Shown in pieces: positions 1 to 13,000 of a stretch of 64,000 nucleotides of DNA. The translations under genes and the position numbers were made by a program. The DNA is taken from positions 4,947,001 to 5,011,000 of the forward strand of contig JAVTVJ010000040.1 in assembly GCA_034509425.1 (NCBI GenBank), read 5' to 3'. Each line of letters opens with the position of its first letter. Position 1 is the stretch's first letter. The notes beneath the pieces are model-generated. The model was not told the DNA's origin. It saw only the letters and a program-made list of their open reading frames with translations, and searched no databases. Origin of the DNA: Eopsaltria australis (Eukaryota > Chordata > Aves > Passeriformes > Petroicidae).

Positions 1-205
1 CTGCTTCTGAAATTTAAAGAAAAAGACCAAAAATCAAATAGTTGCTATTTTGATTTGGTTATATTACTTAAGAGCACACCTTCCTGAAAAAACTTATGTA
101 GGGTACTTCCAACATACTGTACTTTCACCCAAGTTCAACTGCAATAACTCAGTCTTCAAGTTATATTCTCCCTGCAGAAATACACACGTAATTCATTCTG
201 AAAGT

Positions 206-225
206 AAAACAAAACAAAACAAAAA
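206..225 (+). repeat. Short AAAAC repeat
   Basis: About four AAAAC units in 20 bp; simple sequence. Confidence 0.8.
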
Positions 226-3200
226 CCCTCAAACGTTCATTAAGCAATAAACAGAGAATAAAATAATTATGGAGAATCTTCTATTACTTTATCTATGCTT
301 CTTTGATTAAGGACTGACAGAATGGACCCAAAACTTGCTGTAGCTCATTTGGATATAACAGTACAATTAATCCATCCAAGTTAAAATTACTTTATATTAT
401 GACTGAATAATTTTTTTTCTGTGCTATAAGGCAAATTTTTATACATACATCCTTGATGGCAGAGTGGCTTTAAATTTGAGAATGAAGAAGGAAAAAGTTC
501 ATGCAAAAGAACAGTATTGTTTTCTGTAAATGAAACAGTAGTAATACATTAGGCAATTCAGCAAAAATGCTTTCACCTGACCACAAACCCTCTTTTCTTG
601 CTGTTCTTTAAAACAAAACCAAAAATCAGTGATTAAACTATTGTACTGATTTTTTTTTACCTGAAAAAAAAGGTTGCATTTTAATAAACTGAAAAAACAT
701 GTTAAAAAACAATGCAAAGAAATATATATTCCAATGAATTTTCTTGGGTTAATTAGGTGAAAATGCAAGCAGGATTATTGTAAGCATCAAACAACTGAGC
801 CACATGTTGATTTTATGAAGTATTCTCAAAGGAAAGGGTGTCACTAACAATTTAACTAAACATATTTGCTTTTATGTCATGATTTAATATAATGTAAGAC
901 TGCATGAGACACAGCAAATTCATATCTGGATTGCCCCTAGCAATATTTTAAATCTATATGCACTATCTTTAACTAAATCTACATAATCAAATATATGAAT
1001 AAATAGATTCCTAATTTACTAGTTATCCAAAGTACTAGTTATCATTATAAAATATATACATTCACATTACATTTTATGATTTGTTATATGCACAGATTAT
1101 TTATGTGCATTTTTATGCATTTTTAAAATGGATATCAAAATTACATGCAATAAACAAAAATGGAATAAAATTTTTGAGGTTTCTAATAATGACAGCACAA
1201 TAAACAGGTAGAAACACTTTTAAAGATACCTATGTACAAATTTTTTAGAATCTGTTACTTTAATACAAAAGGTGACATTTATTATTACAGACAAAACTGC
1301 TTAAACATCAGCAGTTTTTAAACATGCCTGAAAAAACTCCAAACAAAAACCTTTACCAAAATTGAAAATTATCTGTAGATCATTAAGAATCAAATTTTGT
1401 CTTCATTTTTTTTTCCTTCCCACATTGTCTTCAACTGACAAATGCATTAATATTTTCATGATTCTTAAAATTTCTTCTTCACAAGAATAACAGTCTACCT
1501 GTTTACCACTCTGTCTCTCATGATTTATAGCTAGTTTAATCAACAACAACTTTCAGTCTCAACACATCATTTAACCTAATTGAACTGCTAGACATAAATT
1601 CATAAATCAGGAATTATTAACAGGGAAGTAGGGAAAAACTTACCTAATTGTCACTTACTAAGGTAAAATAAATATTCAGGTGCATATTCTGAACCAACTT
1701 AGATGACAGTTGCAGCTTTTGTTTCATAATGGTCATGATGCCAGTAACATTCATAAAGGCCCAAATTCAAGGCCATATTTTTCACCATTGCTTCAAATAC
1801 TAACTCAAGAAACTCAGGAGAGCATTTTGTCCTATATGTGTTCACCTCACTGAAATATCTTTTTCTACTTAACTGCATTCTATGTTATTTGCTGGTTTAT
1901 ATGTTCAAATGGACCTTAATTAACACCTACAGAAGTTGTTGGAAATATTTTCCATGTTCTTTGGGGATGCCGTAATAGCTCTACAGTCTAGAGTAACAGT
2001 TCCCAAATCTATGCATTGACCTGTGGATTTATCTAATGCACAAAGAATTTTCACAACAGACAGTGTAAACAGGTTAATGAAATGCACAGAACATGAAATT
2101 AAATGACACTACACAGCACCATCTATGAAGCAGATTTACTATTTTACTAAAATTTTCACGAGTATGACTGTTATCATAGTAAATATTAACATGAGAAAAT
2201 CAGAATGCCTGCTATTTTCCACACTAATGATTTTTTTTCCTCAACACTACCACTCTCTGAACTAGGGCAAAGAGATAATGAAAGTTGCTAGAAAATCATA
2301 TTGTGTTTCTGACTGGTATTACTACTAGTATTACATAAGAAGATGCAAAAAAATTGGAAGTTGAAAAGTACGACAAAATTAAAAATTGCCTACACACTAC
2401 TGAGAAAGTTTCTTTACAACCTCCATCCCTTACTTCACACATGAAGCACTACCTCAGATGCACTCGTATATCTAATCACTATGGTTTTATTGCAAAGCAC
2501 TCATTTTTATTTTAGCCTAAGAAAAGTTGAGGTTAATTAACAATCTGCAAGAACAAAAGTAATTAAATTCTCTTTTCTCTTTTAAATTTGTTATTTTCAA
2601 TTTGATTTAGCATTCTTTCTTTTTCTGTGTTTTAAAAAAGGGTCAATAGTAAAGGATAATTTATCTTCTCCACATAATTCTCTCTTCACTATAATTCCAT
2701 CACTTCTCCTTTGTGTTCCTGTTCTGTAATTGAAAACTTTTACTGCTTCAAAAGTTATTTTATATAGCATAATTTACTTTTTTTTAGCCCAGACTAAGGA
2801 ATACTTGGATTTTTAATTCTAGTAAAACTGCACACATTTGAACTAAAGTAATCTTTCTGTCATGTGGCAAAAAAATAAATAATGCTACTGTGTGTTATGA
2901 ATAGTGTTATCTTTAAAAAATGTCATGCGTAGTAAACACTTTGACACTCTGAAACCATGAAACAATATTTTCCTTTTTAAAAATAAAAGGCATCTATTTT
3001 TTCCCAAGTTTTAAATTCTTTTAATATATGTTAAAAATTTGAATAACACATTCTTTATATTTGTTCCAAGAAATATCTATTATCTCCATTGCCTTTAAAT
3101 TATTCCTGAATTAAGAATTACTCATTAGGCAACCCTCAAATGACAGTAAAAACAATATCATTTTCCTATGTTTAATATGTAAAATAACTTGACTCCTTCC

Positions 3201-3971
3201 AAGTAAATTCATTGATCTGTTCCTAGAGCCTAGACTGTCAAATCTAATGAAAAGTAATTTTAGCAGGGATTCTCCTTTATATTCCCCAAAACACATCTTC
3301 AAGAAGGTTTTAGTAAATCACAGAAACTGAAGTCCTGATCTGGAACTCAGAAGTTATTGTCAAAGAAAATCAGCAAATCTGATCTGTTGACATTCAAAGA
3401 ATATTCAAAGAATAGGCACAGTGTGCATTAGCAAAATGTTAGCAATATCTTAGATCAACTTTTTGAAATAACACACATTGATATTTAGCCCATGGTCTAA
3501 AACATGAGGAAAAAAAAGCTTTCATACTTCCAGGGAAGAAATCATATGTGTTGCATAAGAAATAACAGGTGTATGTAAACCTTAATGCTTATGTGTATCT
3601 TTACAAATGTTTACTTCATTTTATCATGAGAACATTACTCCTCATATTTGTGATAGTCTAAAACTATCATGTGCTATCACTGTCATGGACTTCACTAGGT
3701 TTTGTAATGTTCCTAAACTGAAAGGGTGGGCTGAGTTCTCAGAAACTACTTTACATAAATACTTATCAAGCTGACACATCTTCAAAGATTACATTTAGCC
3801 AGTTTTCTTATCTTAAGAAATCTCGACATCCTACGTAAAAGAAAGGAGCTGCATAGGCATTGCATTCATTATTTATTTGATTATTTTTAAAAACACATAC
3901 CAACCATTGCCTCTGAAGGATTACCTATAATTCATAAACTTCATTATATAATATCCCATATTTGCCCTTAC

Positions 3972-4185
3972 CTTGAAACATGTTTTATTAGGAAACCCAG
4001 TCTGCAAGTGTTTTTTGTAATTTAGTCCAACAGTGCGTAACTCTCTACTAGGCCTTGCAAGGTTGCTCATCCTGCTGACTGGCATATTTGCAATACTAAG
4101 GGGCTCATATGCACTAGTGATTAGATCTTGCCGTCTTGGTCCAAACAAAATTTTTACTGTGGATATTCTGTATCGCTGAATAAGA
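3972..4185 (-). other. Candidate cryptic or unannotated exon within the GRIK2 intron
   Basis: On the minus strand an acceptor-like TATGAATTTACAG is followed by a 214-bp stretch that ends at a strong donor, TTCAAG|GTAAGG. One frame is open across the whole stretch: one leading base plus 71 codons. The peptide includes LFGPRRQDLITSAYEPLS and NMPVSRMSNLARPSREL and resembles no family I know. The leading base would complete the codon left open by the M1 exon (AG plus T, serine), so M1-to-here splicing would stay in frame. The length is not a multiple of three, so inclusion before the normal M2 exon would shift the frame. The upstream pyrimidine tract is poor. It may be only a chance pseudoexon. 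Confidence 0.2.
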
Positions 4186-7100
4186 CTGTAAATTCATAAT
4201 ATAAAAAAGTGATAGTCTATTCTATACTAGCAGTATAAAGTAATAATTTTTTAATTATTTCTCTTTAAGAGAATAAAACACAGTACAAGAAAGAAAGGTA
4301 TTTGAGAAATTCAAATACTTCCTCTTTTAAAAGTGAAGCACCTATTGATTTCCTTAATTCATTCAAGAGTTTGTCACAAGTTGCAGGGAGGTAGTTACTG
4401 CAGAGGACCTCCTAAAGGCACATAATGAAGTGTGAAATCATATTTTGCAATGTAAAATACATGGACTTCTTAAAAAAATTTGGTCTTTCAAAGGTTGTAT
4501 AACAAATCTGGCCTCTCTATTCAATTTGCAACAACCTTCTTGTCTAACATTTAACATCACAGCAAAGGAAATATCTAGTTTAGAGTGCATAATAATTCGC
4601 TGTTGCCCTTCACCATACATTAAATGTCACCCCTCAGAATGACATGAGTAAAAAATATTATTACACTAGAGTCACTACATAATGTTAATATAGGCACATT
4701 GAATGTGATTTTCACATAGAGAATAGGCCATTACATTTTCAAGACCAACACTGTTTCCTTCTGCTTTTAAAATTGTCAACATAGAGCATCCTTTAAATAA
4801 AACCAGTAAACTAGCAACTTTAATAGTGGTATATTGGGTTGATGTGGGGTATTTTGGAGTATTTATTTGTAGTGAGTATTTCTGGAACTTATATGTCACT
4901 CTGAGATTAAAAAAGTTTTGTCATCACACATTAAGACCTGGAAAATTGTTTTTTCGTGGTTTAGTTTAGGAGGTTTTGGTTGCCTTTTTTTGGTATGTTT
5001 TTCTTTAGTTTTCCACTCTCTCCAAAAAAAGAGAGCATAATATTTTTGTTTAATATTTGTACATAATATAAATATATGTAAATAATTCATTTAAAGTACT
5101 TGATTAACGTCTCATCAAAAATTTACAATGGGAATACATATATTCTATGAACTTCCATGGTTATATCTGTATCAGCAAGTGAAGGGAAGGACTCAGACTT
5201 CAGCAGTGGCATGTAATCATCCATACAATTTATTTGTGAGGGCATTCCTGTTCACAGTTTTGGCCTATGCTACACTCAGATAAAGCCCAAATGTAGTTTA
5301 AAGAGACAGGAAATCCTGGCAAACACTATGGCTGGGATAAATGGGAAAATGGAGCATTTAATCTTATGGAATTTCTGGCCCTGTGGGCCAGAAAGCAATC
5401 CCTGAACTCCAGCCTTTGCCATGTATATACACAGTCTTCAGAATCCACTGTGCCACTATCAAACCACTGAGTGTGTGTACACCAAATACTGCAGGAACAT
5501 GATAGCACAATCATGTATTATTGATAGTTGGTTACAAAATGTTTCATCCTTTCTGATTATATCATTACAATTTTCAACTTTACTAATAATTGTACAAATA
5601 TTTCTGTTACTGCAAATGGAACACACAGGCTTTCTTCAGGAAAGACCATGGTTAAAGAAATTCCAACACAAGACATATTTTAAATTTGGTAATAACTGCA
5701 ACTGAACTACAAGAGTTTTCTTCAGGGGCCCTGCTGAATTGCAGCTCCATATCCTGATCATTGATAAATACCTGAAGTCGTTTTGGGTTCGGTTTTTTTT
5801 GTTTGATTTGTTTGTTTGAGTTTTTATTCATTATCTAGAAACCTTTCTCTCACCTCCAAAGAAAACTCTGAGGCCTGAATATGAGCTACCTATAATATAT
5901 TCAGCTCAATATAAATGAGATACCAGTGATTCTTTGATTGACAGCACTGATAGTCAGGAACTCACATCCTCACATGACCACCACCAAGATGCCTCCCTTC
6001 ACAGAGCTATCAGCTAGCTGGAATTCACCCCTCCAGCCTTCCAATTTGATAGAACTCCATTAGGGTACTAAGTATTTCACGTCTTGACTCAGCAGAGTAT
6101 TTTAGATTTTTTCCAAGGAACTGTGAAGAAGCAGTATTTCAACAACATAGAGACAGATCCAAACTGTTACTGGGCATATGCAACAACATTCTTTGCTACA
6201 GAAACAGACTATGCATAGGCCTTTATCTTTCTTCTTTTCTGAGGAAGGACGATTACATCGACTTTTTTTTACCGAAGACAATGACTTCATTCTGTATTTA
6301 GCTCTGGACTCAAAACATACTGCTTCTAGTATCACATGGCCTGCCTGAATCTAATCATCTTCCCTCTTACCAAACTGCCAAAATAATAATTCATGAGTTA
6401 AAGAACACTGGAGAGATTCAGCTGCTGTAACACCAATGTCTCAGAGATAAAGGACATAGAGGTAACTTGTATGTTTCTGCAAAGGCAGTAAGTGCATACT
6501 CCTGTCCCATATATCTGCAGATCTTTCCATCAAGTTTCAATACTTTCAAACACATTCCACATAAATGAATCTGAAATGTAACTTTTCAGATTTTCTTCTT
6601 TTATTTTCCTTTTGTTCCTTGTATCCACTGCTCTTCCCCAATAAAAAGACAAACTTGGAAGTGATTTTAATATCACTGCCACAGGATAGCCTGTGTAGTT
6701 ATTCCACCAGTGCCAGCTGAATCTTATCCAGGCTACATGTGAGAATAGCCTCAAGGCAAAAATCAATACCTCTCTTTCAAAATCCTCCTCAAAGTTCTCT
6801 TGCTTTATAATGTAAACAGCAAACTGAAATGTACTCCTGCCTACATAGTTGAAGAACTATAAATGCTGAACCTAACTTCTTAAGAAATTTACTCATTTTT
6901 CACTTCATTTTCTTCCTGCCTCATAGAAATTCTGCTCCTATTTAATTATTTAAATTGTTTAAATACTTCTGAACTGTGAATACTTTAAAGCAAATATTTG
7001 ATGTTGGCTATGTAACAACATGACGTGACCCTGCCCAGTGATGCTCTGAAAGCTGTCCTGTGTTACAGGAAAGCCCAATCAAGCTTCCCCTACCACCCAG

Positions 7101-10030
7101 AAATCTTCACTGCTTTCACCTGTGGAGTCATTTAGATTTGTGCATAGAGGCACAACACCATCAGTCTCACTGGTGTTGATGTTTGCTTTTGTTCAGGCAA
7201 AAATGACTACACAGTATAGAAGGCAGGATGATGAGGAAGGTGTAATGAACATTAAAATCCTCAGTGACATTTAAGTTGAAATCAGAACTGCAGCAGCTGA
7301 GCAGAAAGATATGAGGAACCTCTGGTATGCATCTACCTAGTAACTTTATCCAATTACAGTTACATTTGAAGCAAGGTGAAAATTCCTTTCATTGCTGTAA
7401 ATGAAGGGCACACTGACCAGATTTTGACAAGATTAGGTACTGACTCTCCTCTAACATGCCCGTTTAGAAGAAGAGGAGAGCAAGAGAGAGAAAGTAAGAG
7501 AGAGAAGTGTGTGGAGGATAAATATGACAAATTTGAAGCCTTTTTCAGGTACTTTTGCAACTTGATGTTAAATTTGCCACGCTCCATGAGCACAGCAAAG
7601 CAGTGCAATGCAAAAAATTCTGCAGCCTGCTTCCATTTTTCTTCTGGACAGGGCTCATTGGTTACATTGTGTCAGCCACAAAACCAGAGAATTTTTTAAA
7701 CAATGGAATTCCTTCCAAAGGAACTTCTCTGAACCTTCATTAAGATTCAAAAGTCTTTTGATTTTACCTCCAAAATAGCTACCAAGAAAATTTCTCCAGA
7801 ACATAAACTAATTGCTGTACTGTCAGCTGAAAACTGTTTGATATCCCTGATGATGGTTCTCTAATACAGAACACTATACCTTTACTTCTACAAACCAAGT
7901 AAGTTAAAAGCAAATAGGGTTCTGTGTAAAGCTAAAGCCATTTCTCCAAAGAAAGAACAGAATATCTGGGAGAAGAGAAAGAAATTGTATAACCTTCTTT
8001 TGCTATCTACCACTTCATTATCCACCCCATAAAATGTTTCCATTCTTGCCTCACATAGTTGAGGAAAGAAGAAACCAAAATGGAAAGAGACAGTAGATCT
8101 GGGTGGTTTGCTATCTTTAGTCTTCTCAAATTATATGAATGATCTCATAAAGCTGAAGTAACATTGTCTTCATGTTTCTTTCTCACAGCTAGTGGCTGTT
8201 GTGAAGTCTTTAGGAAAATCCTAAATGGCAAGTGAAGGTGCCACATATCTAGTGGCCACACAAAACAAAACAAACAGTATAATGAGAGTGATGTGCCAGA
8301 ACAACCCTATTCTGTAAAAATTACTTATACTTCAACTTGTCCCTGATATGCTGTAAGAATTATGGGTGACTTTTTTTATATTTTAAACACTTATTATTTT
8401 CTAATAAAATCGTCTATCTCCTTTAGCTGATGTGGGACTTTTAACCATGGTGTTCAAAATTTTTAATATTGTTGAATAATTTTCCTGTAAGAAGGATACC
8501 TTTGTTACAAGAGACAAAACTTTTGATAATACTATAATAAATTACAAAAAGCAAACAAAGGAAACAACACAACAAAAAGGCACTCACTATTATTAAGCCT
8601 GAAAAGGCATGACTAGATTTACACTAAAGAAATTTCATCATCATTTGAGTTAACACTGAGTGACTTCCATACATAAAACAGAAATTCTTGAAGGACACAC
8701 TGCAGACTTCCTTTCAGTATCAAAAACAATTGCCATACTTATTTTTTCAGACTTCTGAACTTCTGATTTCTGATCAAGCCCTGTCAGTGTTTAAATGACT
8801 AATACTCTCTAATGAGTTAGAGGCAGAAGCCTTGCATAAAAAAGGTAAACTTCTGGAAACAGCTAAATCAGAAAGATCTGGAGATAAATAATTCCCATAC
8901 GTCTGTCTACAGGAACTTGTAGGGAGCAATCTTATTTTTCTCCAGATAGTGAAGAACACTTAAAGTCAAGAAATATTAGTTTTGTATTTCCTTTTTTCTT
9001 TTAAAGACATGCATCTTGTTAGAAGTGTAATGTTTAACCATTACCTAAGTCTAATAATTTTTTCCTTCATGAAAGAAATGCTCTATCTTTCAAAGAGCTA
9101 AAGCTCTGTTAAGTTTAGTTTGGTTAGGGGGTTTTCTTTTTCTGTTTGTTTTCCCTTCAGTTTAGCTCTATTTAAAAGTCTACTTCAATTTACTTTTCAG
9201 AATATAATGGATAATGATGACTGAGAGAAAAGATATTTAGAAAATTTGGGTTTAGCTAAATTTAAAAACTAAATTATTTCCAGTTCTGAAATCAGAAACC
9301 TATTCTTATTAAAAAAACCCCAAAAATGAAAAAAAACACCTTATGTTCTAACAGACATGTTCCACCACTGCAAATAATTGGACAATTAACTATTGAGTTA
9401 CAAATATCTAAAAGTACTTGAGAATTGTACCAGCATTTTTAACATTACATAACAGCACAAGGTCTATTAGAGAATAAAGGAGTAAAATTCATAAAATACT
9501 TTTGTTACCCAAGTTTTCCTATCCTTCAAGCAATCCTGAAACCAAATAATCCAACAGAGAACTCTGAAATGTTATCCTACATAAACTGCTATTTCATTCC
9601 ACTGAGCATCTGTTCCTAGAATTTTGTACAAGGTTAATAACCATTGTATAATCTTGGCTTTTTTTCCAATGGTTTACCTCTCCTTCTTAATTTAGATGAA
9701 ATAAAGAAATTCATTTCATATGGGTCTACATATTTAGCAAAAATATAATAATCATTTTTATATGTTTGGCTTATTTTGCATAAAAAGTGCTTTTCAATCA
9801 TTTTTGCTTAATATTATTTTATTTTCCTGGGTACTCCAGAAGAAGTGTAAATAGAAATCATGACTACTAACATTCAATTTTCCATCCGCTCATATAACCT
9901 CTACTTTTTTTTATGAGGAAACCTTTCGTCACTAGTCAAGTGTTCCAAGCAGGATTCATACATGAAATTACTTCAAGAAATAAAATGTCTCCTACATCAG
10001 TTTTCTGTTTTGATTTTGGGGGGGAAAAGA

Positions 10031-10092
10031 ACCCAAACAAACCAAAACAACAATAAACCAAACCAAGCCAAACCAACCAAACAAACACAAAT
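10031..10092 (+). repeat. A/C-rich degenerate repeat (AAACC-like)
   Basis: About 60 bp of irregular AAACC, AACAA and CCAAC units, entirely A and C apart from a few substitutions, preceded by a run of seven or more G. Simple-sequence origin is likely. Confidence 0.8.
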
Positions 10093-13000
10093 ACCACCCA
10101 AGAGTTCTGCTTCTGGCCGAATTAATTTTCTAATATATCAGGCACTCTGTAAATTCAGACACTGGTGCTAATGGAAAAGGAATCAGTAAATCAGCTAACT
10201 TCCACATTTTCAAATTACCACTTACATGAGTGGTTATTAACAAAATATTTTGAAAACACTCTGTGCCTTCTTGGATTCTTGACTCTATTCCCAATCCAGT
10301 AGATCCTTGTTCTTTAGGTAGGCGGACTACATATCTCATGAAAATGAGATTTTGCATATCTCATGAGAAAACTACTGCTCTGCATTATGGTGAGAGTTAC
10401 AGTTTCCTTCTCCCCACAAATACTATACATGCCAGAGTAAAACACATGAAATAAAATAAATCTAAATTAAAACAAATAAATCTTCTGTCTCCTAACTCCA
10501 AAAACATAAGAGGCACCTTTCTCAAAAGAATCATTTTAGCCTTAAAAACATTCAGTTTCATGTATAGAGGAATCATTCTCTTTAGGCACATTTAATGTTC
10601 TATGTTATCTTCTGCTAAATAAATATACAAAGTGCCAAGTCTAAACTTGTGTTTTCTTTTCTTGCCACATATAGAGGAAAAGACTTTTGACAAAACAGAA
10701 TCAAATGGTCCAATATCAGAAACGCAGAATGTTCAGCACTTTTTCTGGAGACTCAACTTATTTTCAAGCAAGCAGCTTCATAAAAGCAATCCAATATTAT
10801 TCTCATATACTATACATGCTGGTAATTGGCAAAGGCTGTTAAAAATAAGGATCAACCTCTGCACCATAAAGAAACTTTCAAAACTAAACAAAAAGTTCCA
10901 CAGATTTTTTTTTACAAACATGGACTATGGAATTATTTGCTAATGGACATTAACACAGTACCCAGAAATTAACAAATCACTGCCCATGGCAGATATGAAA
11001 CATTATTTTGTGTGATACTGCAGAATTCTTGATAAAACAGTCTTCCGGTATTAACTCACTTATGGACATTGTTTATCCAAAACATTTGAAAACACAAAAT
11101 TAGGTAGAAGACATCTACTTTGCTTTCAGTTAGACTCAATTAGATAAAGACAATTACAAGTTTTTTTATGAGAAATATCACTGTTTTGACTACAGAGATG
11201 TTTTCAAAAACAATTTTCATAGTATGTATGTTTATAACATCAAAGCTTGACCACAGAGTGTGCAAAAATAGTCACAGGAAACTGGGCTAGTAAACTCAAT
11301 CATGAGTATGCAAGATAGGACTATGAGTGTCTGAACAGAAATGACAATACAATGTGGCATAACATCTTCCAGCATGTCCAAGTTTGTTCTAAAGAAGAAT
11401 GGAACGTAAATGTAATTATTAAACTGTCACAGGCAGTAAGAAATAATGATTTAAATAAAAAGTGAATGGCATTCAGACAGATGTCTAGCAATGAACTCCG
11501 TGAAACACAATGAATCAAGTAGAATGTTTCTAGTCAGTCAAAAAAATCAAAATAGAAGGCCAGTGACTACATTTATTATTTCATCAGCTATTCACCAATG
11601 AAAACTTAGAACATTTTACTAGTGAAGATTGTTTATCCAACTGAATCCTCTCCTAGAGCTTTAGTGAAGCTAAACCCTTGAGATCCTAGGATTCAAAGTA
11701 CTGTTGAGATTCAAAAGGATATATAGGATCCTGACATGTTTAGGCAGTGAAATACTCAGTGAAATATGTAAACGAGTAACTGAAACAAAGAAGAAATCAC
11801 AGAATGAAAAGTAGCTCAACTCAACATGGCTTGAAACAACTTTCCATAAATACCCTCAGATTCTATAAAAGACTGCATTGCAATGTTCCATCAATACGGA
11901 GAGGAAATATATGTTTTAAAATATGTAAGACCTGTGTGTAGGAAGTCATAAAAGTAAAGTCAGAATGGGTACTTAAGTAAGTGAGAATGAAGAGATTGAC
12001 TTGCTGGTAGTAAGAGACACAAAATTCCTTAAGGATGTTATCATTCAGTGCATCCATTAAAAGTCCTAGGCTCATGGATAATTAGTAATGAATTGTAGAG
12101 CCTTGTGATGTCTGTCAGAATAATGAGAAAAGAAATAACAGAAAGGATGGAGTTTCTAGGCATCTTCAATTCTAGACAGCATTATTAAGATACTTGTATA
12201 CTCTTCATTAACAAGAAAATAAAAGCTGATTAGGGTAATCCACAAAGGAACAAGATTAACATAAAATATACTGGTGAAGCAATTGGAACAAAAAATTAAT
12301 ATTACAGGGTACTTTCCTTGGGGCAGAAGCCACCAAACCTACTGCCTTCCTAAAATACCTACATCATGAGAGGCGGAAAAAAAATCAATTTCTTGACATG
12401 GGAATCCAGAATTGACTCTCTTTAAGTGAATATATTTTTCTTCTTCAACATGCATATACAGATTTAGCCAATGGGGAGCACTATAATTTCTGTTGGTTTC
12501 CCAAAGCAGTTGGCTATAATTTCTTCAGCCAATCTCTGTAAAGTCATTTCGGTTATTTTGCTGGCAGCATTTTCTTCATAGTTTTGATGCACGGGAAGTA
12601 GTAGCTGGGATTTCAGATTGATCTACCACCAATATAGCAACGATTTAGAGAACTGGGGACTTTTACCCCTAAAATGTAAGGAGTATATATATGTCAGAAA
12701 CTTTGAAAGATAAGAAGAGTTTTCTCTTACTGTGATCTCTAACGGTATTATAGTAGAGGTTATTATTTAGATATTGTGCATTATGTAGACTTGTAGACCT
12801 CCTGGAAGTCTTGTCTCTTATTGAACAGCTGAAGGAGATTGGAAGCATTCAGAAGCGCTTCAAGCAAACGAGGGGTTAGGATGAGGAGTTCATGCTAAGT
12901 TGTTTATTTATAAACTATAGATTTCATAAATTAATATTAAGTTTCTTCTGGAGGAGTCAGAGAGATCAAAGCATTCTTCCAAGTGTCATAATGCAAAGTG

